Part shown: one piece after another, positions 1 through 5,706 of the stretch
Position numbering within the stretch: position 1 is the stretch's first letter
Layout: every line of letters begins with the position of its first letter
Source of the DNA: Gammaproteobacteria bacterium
Lineage (GTDB): Bacteria; Pseudomonadota; Gammaproteobacteria; UBA5335; SLRW01
DNA: 7,466 nt
Reading direction: 5' to 3'
NCBI GenBank assembly: GCA_007130745.1
Contig: SLRW01000096.1
Coordinates: forward strand, 1-7,466
Translations under genes and position numbers: made by a program
The notes under the pieces: model-generated
The model's database searches: none
What the model saw: the letters and a program-made list of their open reading frames with translations, nothing else
Told to the model about the DNA's origin: nothing

Positions 1-1144
1 CAATGCGGCTGAGCAGGCCGGCCAGCGCGGCGGCTGATACGGGGCTGTCTTCCAGCGCCAGCCCGGCCTTGTTGAGCGCGCCGGAGAACTCGCCCATCAC
101 CCAGTTGGCGGCCAGCTTGGCATCATCCGGCCCGGCGGCGACCACGGCTTCGTAGAAATCGGCCAGGTCACGACCGGCGGTCAATACGCCGGCGTCGTAC
201 TCGGGCAGACCGTACTGCTCCACGAAACGCCGGCGCTTGGCGTCGGGCAATTCGGGCAGACCGGCGCGCACTTGCTCGATGAAGGCCGGTTCAATCACCA
301 GCGGCAGCAGGTCCGGATCGGGGAAGTAGCGGTAATCGTTGGCTTCTTCCTTGGTGCGAAGGGAGCGGGTTTCGGCCTTGTCAGGGTCGTACAGTCGGGT
401 TTCCTGCACCACCTTGCCGCCGCCCTCGATGACATCAATCTGGCGCTCAATCTCGAAGTTGATGGCACGCTCGACGAAACGAAAGGAGTTGAGATTCTTG
501 AGCTCGGTGCGGGTGCCGAATTCCTGTTGCCCGCGCGGGCGTACCGAGACGTTGGCGTCACAGCGGAAAGAGCCTTCCTGCATATTACCGTCGCAGATCT
601 CCAGGTAGCGCACCAGCGAGTGGATTTTCTTCATGTAGGCCACGGCTTCTTTCGCCGAGCGCATGTCCGGCTCGGAGACAATCTCCAGCAGCGGCGTACC
701 GGCACGATTGAGGTCGATGCCCGTCATATTGGTGAAATTCTCGTGCAGCGACTTGCCGGCGTCTTCTTCCAGATGAGCGCGGGTAATGCCCACGGTTTTG
801 GGCTCGCCGTCCTCGGGTTCGATCAGCAATTGCCCACCCTCGACCACCGGCAGCTCGAACTGGCTGATCTGGTAGCCCTTGGGCAAATCCGGGTAGAAGT
901 AGTTCTTGCGCGCGAACACCGAGCGCGGAGTGACGGTAGCGCCCACGGCCAGGCCGAACATGGCGGCCATGCGCACGGCCTCACGGTTAAGCACCGGCAG
1001 CACGCCTGGCAGGCCCAGATCCACCGCACAAGCCTGGGTATTGGGCTCTTTGCCATAGCGAGTGGAGGCACCCGAGAAAATCTTGCTGTGTGTGGCGAGC
1101 TGGGCGTGAATCTCCAGCCCGATAACGACTTCCCACTGACTCAT
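1..1144 (-). CDS. gatB: Aspartyl/glutamyl-tRNA(Asn/Gln) amidotransferase subunit B, 3' end cut off by the window
   Basis: GatB is the kinase and tRNA-binding subunit of GatCAB. It phosphorylates the side chain of Asp or Glu misloaded on tRNA(Asn) or tRNA(Gln), using ATP, so that ammonia from GatA can convert it to Asn or Gln. The visible 381 residues begin MSQWEVVIGLEIHAQL. The GLEIH motif (E11, H13) matches the metal-binding start of the GatB catalytic cradle. Further family blocks are HLEEDAGKS (about 124-132), NRAGTPLLEIVSEPD (about 146-160), SFRCDANVSVRPRG (about 192-205), RTELKNLNSFRFVERAINFE (about 212-231) and DYRYFPDPDLLPL (about 270-282). The start ATG at 1144 overlaps the gatA stop by ATGA, which supports translational coupling. 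GatB proteins are usually about 475-480 residues, so roughly 95 residues, including most of the C-terminal tRNA-binding tail domain, lie beyond the window. No frameshift is visible. Confidence 0.97.
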   Translation of the reverse strand, partial: MSQWEVVIGLEIHAQLATHSKIFSGASTRYGKEPNTQACAVDLGLPGVLPVLNREAVRMAAMFGLAVGATVTPRSVFARKNYFYPDLPKGYQISQFELPVVEGGQLLIEPEDGEPKTVGITRAHLEEDAGKSLHENFTNMTGIDLNRAGTPLLEIVSEPDMRSAKEAVAYMKKIHSLVRYLEICDGNMQEGSFRCDANVSVRPRGQQEFGTRTELKNLNSFRFVERAINFEIERQIDVIEGGGKVVQETRLYDPDKAETRSLRTKEEANDYRYFPDPDLLPLVIEPAFIEQVRAGLPELPDAKRRRFVEQYGLPEYDAGVLTAGRDLADFYEAVVAAGPDDAKLAANWVMGEFSGALNKAGLALEDSPVSAAALAGLLSRI

Positions 1145-2613
1145 GCCAGACCCTCCGGCGCACGACGATGCCAGTCGGTGTGCTGCTGATACTGGTGAGC
1201 CACACTCAGCAGACGCCCTTCATCGAAGTAATTGCCAATCAACTGCAAGCCCACCGGCAACCCGGCGGCAAAACCGGCGGGGATGGACATACCCGGCAGG
1301 CCGGCCAGGTTCACCGCCAGGGTGTTGATATCGCTGAGGTACATCTTGACCGGGTCATCGGCGCGCTCGCCCAGGCCAAAAGCGGTTTCCGGCGAGGTGG
1401 GGCCAACCAGAATATCGACGTCTTCAAAGACCTTGCGGAAATCCTCGCTGATCAGGCGCCGACACTGCTGGGCCTTCAGATAGTAGGCATCGTAGTAGCC
1501 CGCCGACAGCGCATAGGTGCCCACCAGAATGCGCCGCTGCACTTCGACGCCGAAGCCCTCGCCGCGCGAGCGTTTGTACATGTCTTCCAGATCGCGCGGG
1601 TTATCGCAGCGATAGCCGAAACGCACACCGTCATAGCGCGAGAGATTGGACGAACACTCCGCCGGCGCGATCACATAATAGGTGGGTACCGACAGGCCCA
1701 GATTGGGCAGACTGACCTCGCGCAGCTCGGCGCCCTGATCCTTGAGCACGGCGATGGCGGCATCCACCGCCGCACGCACGCCGTCATCCAGTCCTTCGCC
1801 GAAGAACTCCTTCGGCAGGCCGACTTTCAGCCCCTTGAGTGGCTGCTCAAGCCCGGCGGCGTAGTCGGGCACCGCCTGTTCCACACTGGTGGAATCGCGC
1901 TCGTCGAAACCGGCCATGGCGCCCAGCACCAGCGCGGCGTCCTCGGCCGAGCGGGCAAACACTCCGCCCTGGTCCAGGCTGGAAGCAAAGGCAATCATGC
2001 CCCAGCGCGAGACACGGCCGTAGGTGGGCTTGATGCCGGTAATCCCGCACAGCGCCGCCGGCTGGCGAATGGAGCCGCCGGTATCGGTGCCGGTGGCCGC
2101 CGGCACCAGGCGCGCGGCTACCGCCGCTGCCGAGCCGCCGGAAGAGCCGCCGGGCACCCGGCTGGTATCCCATGGGTTTTTAACCGGACCGTAGTAGCTG
2201 GTCTCGTTGGACGAACCCATGGCGAATTCGTCCATGTTGGTCTTGCCCACCGTGACCATGCCGGCGTCGGCCAGACGCTCGACCACGGTGGCGTCATAGG
2301 GGGCGGTGAAATTATCCAGCATGCGCGAGCCGCAACTGGTGCGCAGGCCTTCGGTGCAAAAGATATCCTTGTGGGCCAGCGGAATGCCGGTCAGCGGCCC
2401 GGCTTCACCGTCGCCACGGCGCTTGTCGGCCAGGCGGGCCGCGGCCAGCGCGCGCTCGGTGTCCAGGGTGATGAAACTGTTCAGGTTTTTGTCCAGACGC
2501 GCGATGCGTTCAAGCACCGCGCGGGTAAGTTCCTCGCTGGAATATTCGCCCTGCGCCAGCCCGCGGGACAGGTCACTGATTCCTGATTCATGCATACTGT
2601 CGGCCCCGCTCAT
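1141..2613 (-). CDS. gatA: Aspartyl/glutamyl-tRNA(Asn/Gln) amidotransferase subunit A
   Basis: GatA is the glutaminase subunit of GatCAB. It releases ammonia from glutamine and passes it to GatB. The 490-residue product is full length for the family and belongs to the amidase-signature enzymes. The Ser-cisSer-Lys triad reads as K82 (in AHKDIF), S157 (in PGGSSGGSAAAVAARL) and the nucleophile S181 (in GTDTGGSIRQPAA). The spacings of 75 and 24 residues equal those of the Staphylococcus aureus GatA triad K79/S154/S178. The C-terminal part (DILVGPTSPETAF, then NLAGLPGMSIPAGF and LPVGLQLIGNYFDE) is also typical. The ATG at 2613 overlaps the gatC stop by ATGA. A second in-frame ATG at 2595 (MHES) resembles the usual GatA start and is preceded by a purine-rich GAGCGGGG, so the true start may be seven codons in. 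I kept 2613 because of the overlap with gatC. The stop overlaps the gatB start. Confidence 0.97.
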   Translation of the reverse strand: MSGADSMHESGISDLSRGLAQGEYSSEELTRAVLERIARLDKNLNSFITLDTERALAAARLADKRRGDGEAGPLTGIPLAHKDIFCTEGLRTSCGSRMLDNFTAPYDATVVERLADAGMVTVGKTNMDEFAMGSSNETSYYGPVKNPWDTSRVPGGSSGGSAAAVAARLVPAATGTDTGGSIRQPAALCGITGIKPTYGRVSRWGMIAFASSLDQGGVFARSAEDAALVLGAMAGFDERDSTSVEQAVPDYAAGLEQPLKGLKVGLPKEFFGEGLDDGVRAAVDAAIAVLKDQGAELREVSLPNLGLSVPTYYVIAPAECSSNLSRYDGVRFGYRCDNPRDLEDMYKRSRGEGFGVEVQRRILVGTYALSAGYYDAYYLKAQQCRRLISEDFRKVFEDVDILVGPTSPETAFGLGERADDPVKMYLSDINTLAVNLAGLPGMSIPAGFAAGLPVGLQLIGNYFDEGRLLSVAHQYQQHTDWHRRAPEGLA

Positions 2614-2897
2614 TCAATCACCCGTGGCACCAGATAGACGCCGTCTTCCACCGCCGGTGCGATGGCCTGGAAGCATTCGCGCTGGTCACCCTCACTTACC
2701 TCGTCCGGGCGCAGGCGCTGGGCCATATCCAGGGGGTGGGCCATGGGCTCAATGCCGTCAGTGTCGACGGCCTGCATCTGCTCGACCAGATCGAGGATGC
2801 GCGACAGATCGCGGCTGTATTCGGGGATGCGCTGTGCATCCAGCGCCAGGCGCGCCAGATGGGCAACGGCCTTGACCTCTTCCGGTGTCAGTGACAT
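2610..2897 (-). CDS. gatC: Aspartyl/glutamyl-tRNA(Asn/Gln) amidotransferase subunit C
   Basis: GatC is the small subunit that wraps around the GatA-GatB interface and stabilises the amidotransferase. The product has 95 residues, the usual GatC length. It begins MSLTPEEVKAVAHLARLAL, the characteristic N-terminal helix, followed by SRDLSRILDLVEQMQAVDTDG (about 28-48). The conserved middle reads EPMAHPLDMAQRLRPDEV (about 50-67) and the C-terminal end reads APAVEDGVYLVPRVIE. It is the first gene of the gatCAB operon. The ATG at 2897 has a good ribosome binding site just upstream, and its TGA stop overlaps the gatA start by four bases. Nothing in it is unusual. Confidence 0.96.
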   Translation of the reverse strand: MSLTPEEVKAVAHLARLALDAQRIPEYSRDLSRILDLVEQMQAVDTDGIEPMAHPLDMAQRLRPDEVSEGDQRECFQAIAPAVEDGVYLVPRVIE

Positions 2898-2902
2898 GAA
2901 AG

Positions 2903-2910
2903 CTCTCTCC
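2903..2910 (-). promoter_or_regulatory. Ribosome binding site of gatC
   Basis: On the minus strand GGAGAGAG ends five bases before the gatC ATG, and its GGAG core lies nine bases before it. This is a strong Shine-Dalgarno match and fixes the gatC start at 2897. Confidence 0.7.
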
Positions 2911-2963
2911 CAAAGATGTAAACCCGGCGCCCGCTTGATACCCGCATCGGCAACGGAGCGCGA

Positions 2964-2991
2964 AAATTACCACAAATCGCGTGCTTGCCGA
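2964..2991 (-). promoter_or_regulatory. Candidate sigma-70 promoter for gatCAB
   Basis: Read on the minus strand there is an extended -10 element, TGG followed by TAATTT (-10 at 2969-2964). A -35-like TCGGCA (2991-2986, four of six consensus bases) lies 16 bases upstream. Transcription would start near 2957 and leave a leader of about 60 bases before gatC. The -35 overlaps that of the mreB candidate promoter on the other strand. This was found by eye and is not verified. Confidence 0.4.
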
Positions 2992-3013
2992 AAATCCCCG
3001 CCATTGCTAGAGT
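2985..3013 (+). promoter_or_regulatory. Candidate sigma-70 promoter P1 for mreB
   Basis: The -35-like TTGCCG (2985-2990) is separated by 17 bases from TAGAGT (3008-3013). The -10 is preceded by TGC, giving an extended -10. Transcription would begin near 3020, about 40 bases before the mreB ATG. It lies in the only non-coding space upstream of mreB. This was found by eye and each hexamer matches the consensus only partly. Confidence 0.4.
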
Positions 3014-3033
3014 TCACCGACTGTACCTATATC
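3004..3033 (+). promoter_or_regulatory. Candidate alternative promoter P2 for mreB
   Basis: TTGCTA (3004-3009) and TATATC (3028-3033), separated by 18 bases, form a second sigma-70-like pair. Each hexamer matches four of six consensus bases. It would start transcription near 3040 and give a leader of about 20 bases. It overlaps P1, so at most one may be real, or the two may be used in tandem. Confidence 0.28.
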
Positions 3034-3060
3034 CACTGCAAGGGATACGCGACCAGCCTT

Positions 3061-4107
3061 ATGATGAAGCTCAGCGGTTTTCGTGGCCTGTTCTCCAATG
3101 ACCTGTCGATTGACCTGGGAACAGCCAACACACTTATTTACGCTCGCGGTCAGGGCATTGTACTCAATGAGCCGTCAGTGGTGGCCATTCGCGATGAGCC
3201 GGGTGGCCAGCGCAAACTCGCCGCCGTGGGCGAGGAAGCCAAGGTCATGGTGGGGCGCACGCCGGGCAACATCACCGCCATCCGCCCGCTCAAGGACGGC
3301 GTGATTGCTGATTTCAACGCCACCGAGACCATGCTCCAGCACTTTATCCGCAAGGTGCATGATTCGCCCTACTTTCGCCCCAGCCCGCGCGTGCTGGTGT
3401 GCGTGCCCTACGGCTCCACCCAGGTAGAGCGGCGCGCCATCAAGGAATCCGCCGCCGGCGCCGGCGCCCGACGGGTGTACCTGATTGACGAGCCCATGGC
3501 CGCGGCGATTGGTGCCGGCATGCCGGTGCACGAAGCGCGCGGCTGCATGGTGCTGGATATTGGCGGTGGCACCTCGGAGGTGGCCGTGCTGTCACTTAAC
3601 GGCATTGTGTATTCGGCGTCGGTACGCATCGGCGGTGACACCTTTGATGAGGCCATCATCAACTATGTGCGGCGTAATTACGGCGCCATGATCGGCGAGT
3701 CCACCGCCGAGCGCATCAAGTGCGAAATCGGCACCGCCTACCCTTCACAGAATGTGCGCGAAATCGAGTTCAAGGGCCGGCATCTTTCCGAGGGTGTGCC
3801 GCGCACCATGATCATGAACAGCAACGAGGTGCTCGAAGCCCTGCAGGAACCGCTGGCCGGTATCGTGCGGGCAGTCAAGACGGCGCTGGAACAGACGCCA
3901 CCCGAACTGAGCTCCGATGTGGCCGAACGGGGCATGGTGCTCACCGGCGGTGGCAGCCTGTTGCGCGACATGGACAAGCTGCTGATCGAGGAAACCGGCA
4001 TCCCGGTGATCCTTGCCGATGACCCGCTGACCTGTGTGGCCCGTGGTGGCGGACGGGTGCTGGAAATCATTGACGAGCACGGCGCTGATATTTTCGGTCT
4101 GCAATAA
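3061..4107 (+). CDS. mreB: Rod shape-determining actin-like protein MreB
   Basis: MreB is the bacterial actin homologue. It forms ATP-dependent antiparallel filaments on the inner face of the cytoplasmic membrane and positions the elongation peptidoglycan machinery. The product has 348 residues against 347 in E. coli, and aligns over its whole length. Nucleotide-binding motifs are visible: phosphate-1 loop DLGTANT (18-24), the catalytic-region glutamate in IDEPMAAAIGAG (E144), phosphate-2 loop DIGGGTSEVAV (166-176) and the adenosine motif LTGGGSLL (294-301). The N-terminal MMKLSGFRGLFSNDL resembles the short amphipathic membrane-binding start of gammaproteobacterial MreB. The frame stays open upstream to 2662, but homology begins here, so an extended form is unlikely. 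The start could be the ATG at 3061 or at 3064. The nearest purine-rich site, AAGGGA (3040-3045), is 15 bases from 3061, which is unusually distant. It is the first gene of the mreBCD-mrdA cluster and divergent from gatCAB. Confidence 0.98.
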   Translation: MMKLSGFRGLFSNDLSIDLGTANTLIYARGQGIVLNEPSVVAIRDEPGGQRKLAAVGEEAKVMVGRTPGNITAIRPLKDGVIADFNATETMLQHFIRKVHDSPYFRPSPRVLVCVPYGSTQVERRAIKESAAGAGARRVYLIDEPMAAAIGAGMPVHEARGCMVLDIGGGTSEVAVLSLNGIVYSASVRIGGDTFDEAIINYVRRNYGAMIGESTAERIKCEIGTAYPSQNVREIEFKGRHLSEGVPRTMIMNSNEVLEALQEPLAGIVRAVKTALEQTPPELSSDVAERGMVLTGGGSLLRDMDKLLIEETGIPVILADDPLTCVARGGGRVLEIIDEHGADIFGLQ

Positions 4108-4123
4108 GGCGGCGCGAACCGCC
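4108..4123 (+). promoter_or_regulatory. Small hairpin directly after the mreB stop
   Basis: GGCGG (4108-4112) pairs with CCGCC (4119-4123) around a six-base loop CGCGAA, immediately after the TAA. It is a short GC-rich stem next to the larger hairpin at 4129-4164. It may simply reflect base composition, or it may act with the larger stem to shield the mreB mRNA end. Confidence 0.3.
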
Positions 4124-4128
4124 GACAA

Positions 4129-4164
4129 CATGCGGCCCGGGCATGGTCTTGCCCGGGCCGCATG
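4129..4164 (+). promoter_or_regulatory. Perfect 15-bp hairpin in the mreB-mreC spacer, possible attenuator or mRNA-processing/stability element
   Basis: The arm CATGCGGCCCGGGCA (4129-4143) is the exact reverse complement of TGCCCGGGCCGCATG (4150-4164), with a loop TGGTCT. The stem is 15 bp without mismatch. No run of T follows on the plus strand (CGTATCATGGG) and none would follow on the minus strand, so it lacks the second half of an intrinsic terminator. Its place between mreB and mreC suggests partial attenuation, a 3' barrier to exonucleases for the mreB part of the transcript, or a processing point. These roles are inferred. The stem itself is read directly. Confidence 0.55.
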
Positions 4165-4212
4165 CGTATCATGGGAAACGCTGATCTATACCCCACGGCG
4201 CCCACGCCCGGC

Positions 4213-4218
4213 AGAGGT
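4213..4218 (+). promoter_or_regulatory. Ribosome binding site of mreC
   Basis: AGAGGT ends eight bases before the GTG at 4227. This decides the mreC start in favour of GTG 4227 over the ATG at 4281, which has no comparable site upstream. Confidence 0.65.
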
Positions 4219-4226
4219 AATAGCCT

Positions 4227-5162
4227 GTGTACGGCTACAAGCAGACTGACACCCGCAACCCTTTTACAGGGCGCCATCGCATGCTGGTGCTGCGACTGGC
4301 ACTGCTGGTGCTGCTTTCCTGCGCGCTGATGATCCTCGACCACCGCCACCAGCAGCTTGATCGCCTGCATGATGCGCTTTCCGTGCTGGTGACGCCGGTA
4401 CGCTGGGCCGTGGACGCGCCCACCCGGGTTGTGCTCTGGAGTCGCGAGAGCTTGTCTGCTCGGCACCACCTGATTGAGCGAAATCGCGAACTGCGTACTC
4501 AGAACCTGCGGATTCACGGCGAGCTTCAACGCCTGGATGCCCTGCAGGCCGAAAACGAACGTCTGCGTGAGCTGCTGCAATCCGCCCGCCAGGTAGACCA
4601 GCAGGTGATGATCAGTGAAATTCTGGCGGTGGACATGAACCCCTACCGCCATCAGGTAATACTCAATCGCGGCAGCCTTGACGATGTTTACGCCGGCCAG
4701 GCGCTGATTGATGCCCACGGGGTGCTCGGTCAGGTCACCCATGCCGGTCCGCTGCAATCCACCGCCCTGCTGATTACCGACCCCAACCACTCCATCCCCG
4801 TGGAGGTCAATCGCAATGGGCTGCGTACCATTGCCCAGGGCACCGGCAGCACCATTCGCCTGGATCTACCCTATCTGCCCAGTAGCGCCGATGTGCGCCC
4901 GGGAGATCTGCTGGTCTCCTCGGCGCTGGCGGGCCGCTTCCCGCGGGGCTATCCGGTGGGCATCGTCACCGAAGTGGAAATTATCCCCGGCGAGCGCTTT
5001 GCCCGCATTTCTGCCCGGCCCGCGGCACGCATTGACCGCAGCCGGGAGGTGCTGATGGTCACCCGCCGACCCGAAACCACCCACCATGACGTTGACGACA
5101 CCGACATGGCGCCGGCTGATTCGCCGCCAGGCGAAACCGCCCCCGGAGAGGTGCAGCCATGA
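4227..5162 (+). CDS. mreC: Rod shape-determining protein MreC
   Basis: MreC is a bitopic inner-membrane protein whose periplasmic part binds and activates PBP2 and links it to MreB/MreD. The product has 311 residues. A short cytoplasmic start contains NPFTGRHRM (11-19), comparable to the xPxFSRGPS start of E. coli and Pseudomonas MreC. One membrane helix follows (about 20-37, LVLRLALLVLLSCALMIL). A coiled coil spans about 75-120 (ERNRELRTQNLRIHGEL, then QAENERLRELL). The two beta-barrel subdomains cover about 125-280, with DMNPYRHQVILNRGSLDDVYAGQALID, VGQVT-like GQVTHAG, and the family signature RPGDLLVSSALAGRFPRGYPVGIV (about 224-247). The tail (281-311) is acidic and proline-rich, and shorter than in E. 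coli (367 residues). The GTG start at 4227 is chosen for its Shine-Dalgarno site and because ATG 4281 would begin at the edge of the membrane helix. The stop overlaps the mreD start by ATGA. Confidence 0.97.
   Translation: MYGYKQTDTRNPFTGRHRMLVLRLALLVLLSCALMILDHRHQQLDRLHDALSVLVTPVRWAVDAPTRVVLWSRESLSARHHLIERNRELRTQNLRIHGELQRLDALQAENERLRELLQSARQVDQQVMISEILAVDMNPYRHQVILNRGSLDDVYAGQALIDAHGVLGQVTHAGPLQSTALLITDPNHSIPVEVNRNGLRTIAQGTGSTIRLDLPYLPSSADVRPGDLLVSSALAGRFPRGYPVGIVTEVEIIPGERFARISARPAARIDRSREVLMVTRRPETTHHDVDDTDMAPADSPPGETAPGEVQP
5145..5151 (+). promoter_or_regulatory. Ribosome binding site of mreD
   Basis: GGAGAGG lies inside the last codons of mreC and ends seven bases before the mreD ATG at 5159. 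mreD can therefore be loaded independently as well as through coupling at the ATGA overlap. Confidence 0.65.
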
Positions 5163-5644
5163 TGCCTGTACATCGCCGGGGTCTGCCGGTCATCTGGATC
5201 AGTCTGGTGATCGCGCTAGCGCTCACGCTGATACCGCTGCCGGAGTGGGCCCGCACCCTGTGGCCCGCCTGGGTGACCCTGGCCGTGGTTTACTGGTCGC
5301 TGGCGACACCCCATAGCTTTGGCCTGATTCAGGCCTGGCTGGCGGGGCTGTTGCTGGATGCCAGCACGGCCGGCGTACTGGGTCAGCATGCGCTGGCCAT
5401 GGTGCTGATTGCCTGGACGGCGCAGCGCTTCCATTTGCAAATCCGGCCCTTCCCGGTGTGGCAACAGGCGCTGGTGTTGTTACCCCTGCTCGCAATCTAT
5501 GAATTTATGCTCTACTGGCTGTCAGGGCTCATGGGTCTGGCCGGTCCGGTGTGGGCCTGGCCGGCCGCGCTGACCGGCGCCGCAATGTGGCCCTTGAGCT
5601 TTACCATGTTGCGCCTGGTACGCCAGCGCTTCAGAGTGGCCTGA
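5159..5644 (+). CDS. mreD: Rod shape-determining membrane protein MreD
   Basis: MreD is a small polytopic inner-membrane protein of the elongasome that works with MreC to control PBP2-RodA. The product has 161 residues, essentially the E. coli length (162), and aligns along its whole length. It is strongly hydrophobic, with likely membrane segments near 10-27, 36-50, 57-70, 74-88, 100-122 and 132-152. Conserved positions include VIWISLVIALALTLIPLPEW (11-30), WVTLAVVYWSLATPH (38-52), the GLLLDASTAGVLGQHALAM block (63-81), FPVWQQALVLL (98-108) and the basic C-terminal RLVRQRFRVA. It starts four bases inside mreC (ATGA) with a good ribosome binding site. A second ATG follows at once (5162), so the start may be one codon later. 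Confidence 0.95.
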   Translation: MMPVHRRGLPVIWISLVIALALTLIPLPEWARTLWPAWVTLAVVYWSLATPHSFGLIQAWLAGLLLDASTAGVLGQHALAMVLIAWTAQRFHLQIRPFPVWQQALVLLPLLAIYEFMLYWLSGLMGLAGPVWAWPAALTGAAMWPLSFTMLRLVRQRFRVA

Positions 5645-5696
5645 ACCGATGCCCCATCAGCCGGTCTGTATCATGCCAGCAACTGAACACACCCGC

Positions 5697-5702
5697 AGGT
5701 AA
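5697..5702 (+). promoter_or_regulatory. Ribosome binding site of mrdA
   Basis: AGGTAA has its AGG seven bases before the GTG at 5707. The ATGs at 5649 and 5673 are in another frame, so this site and the homology of the first residues identify GTG 5707 as the start. The rest of the 62-base mreD-mrdA gap shows no promoter or terminator that I can support. Confidence 0.55.
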
Positions 5703-5706
5703 GCCC

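Noticed and set aside
272..1189. A 305-codon open frame on the plus strand, antisense to gatB
   Set aside because: It is opposite conserved gatB sequence, has no ribosome binding site or recognised motif that I can see, and its composition fits a shadow frame.
1168..2586. A 472-codon open frame on the plus strand, antisense to gatA
   Set aside because: It lies wholly opposite the strongly supported gatA. Its translation is rich in Gly, His, Gln, Arg and Ala with no recognisable domain, as expected for a shadow frame in GC-rich coding DNA.
2662..3060. N-terminal extension of the mreB frame back to an ATG at 2662
   Set aside because: The extra part runs antisense through gatC and the promoter spacer. 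MreB homology begins at 3061-3064 and the length then equals that of E. coli MreB.
4129..4164. Calling the mreB-mreC hairpin a classical intrinsic terminator
   Set aside because: There is no T-run after the stem on either strand, and mreC, mreD and mrdA follow in the same direction.
4185..4192. TCTATACC as a -10 element of an mreC-specific promoter
   Set aside because: No acceptable -35 hexamer lies 16-18 bases upstream, so the call is not supported.
4281..4283. ATG 4281 as the mreC start
   Set aside because: It has no Shine-Dalgarno site and would remove the short cytoplasmic stretch that MreC proteins carry before the membrane helix. GTG 4227 has AGAGGT at a good distance.
3738..4790. A 350-codon open frame on the minus strand across mreB and mreC
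   Set aside because: It runs antisense through two conserved genes and the hairpin spacer. No family is recognisable, so it is a chance open frame.
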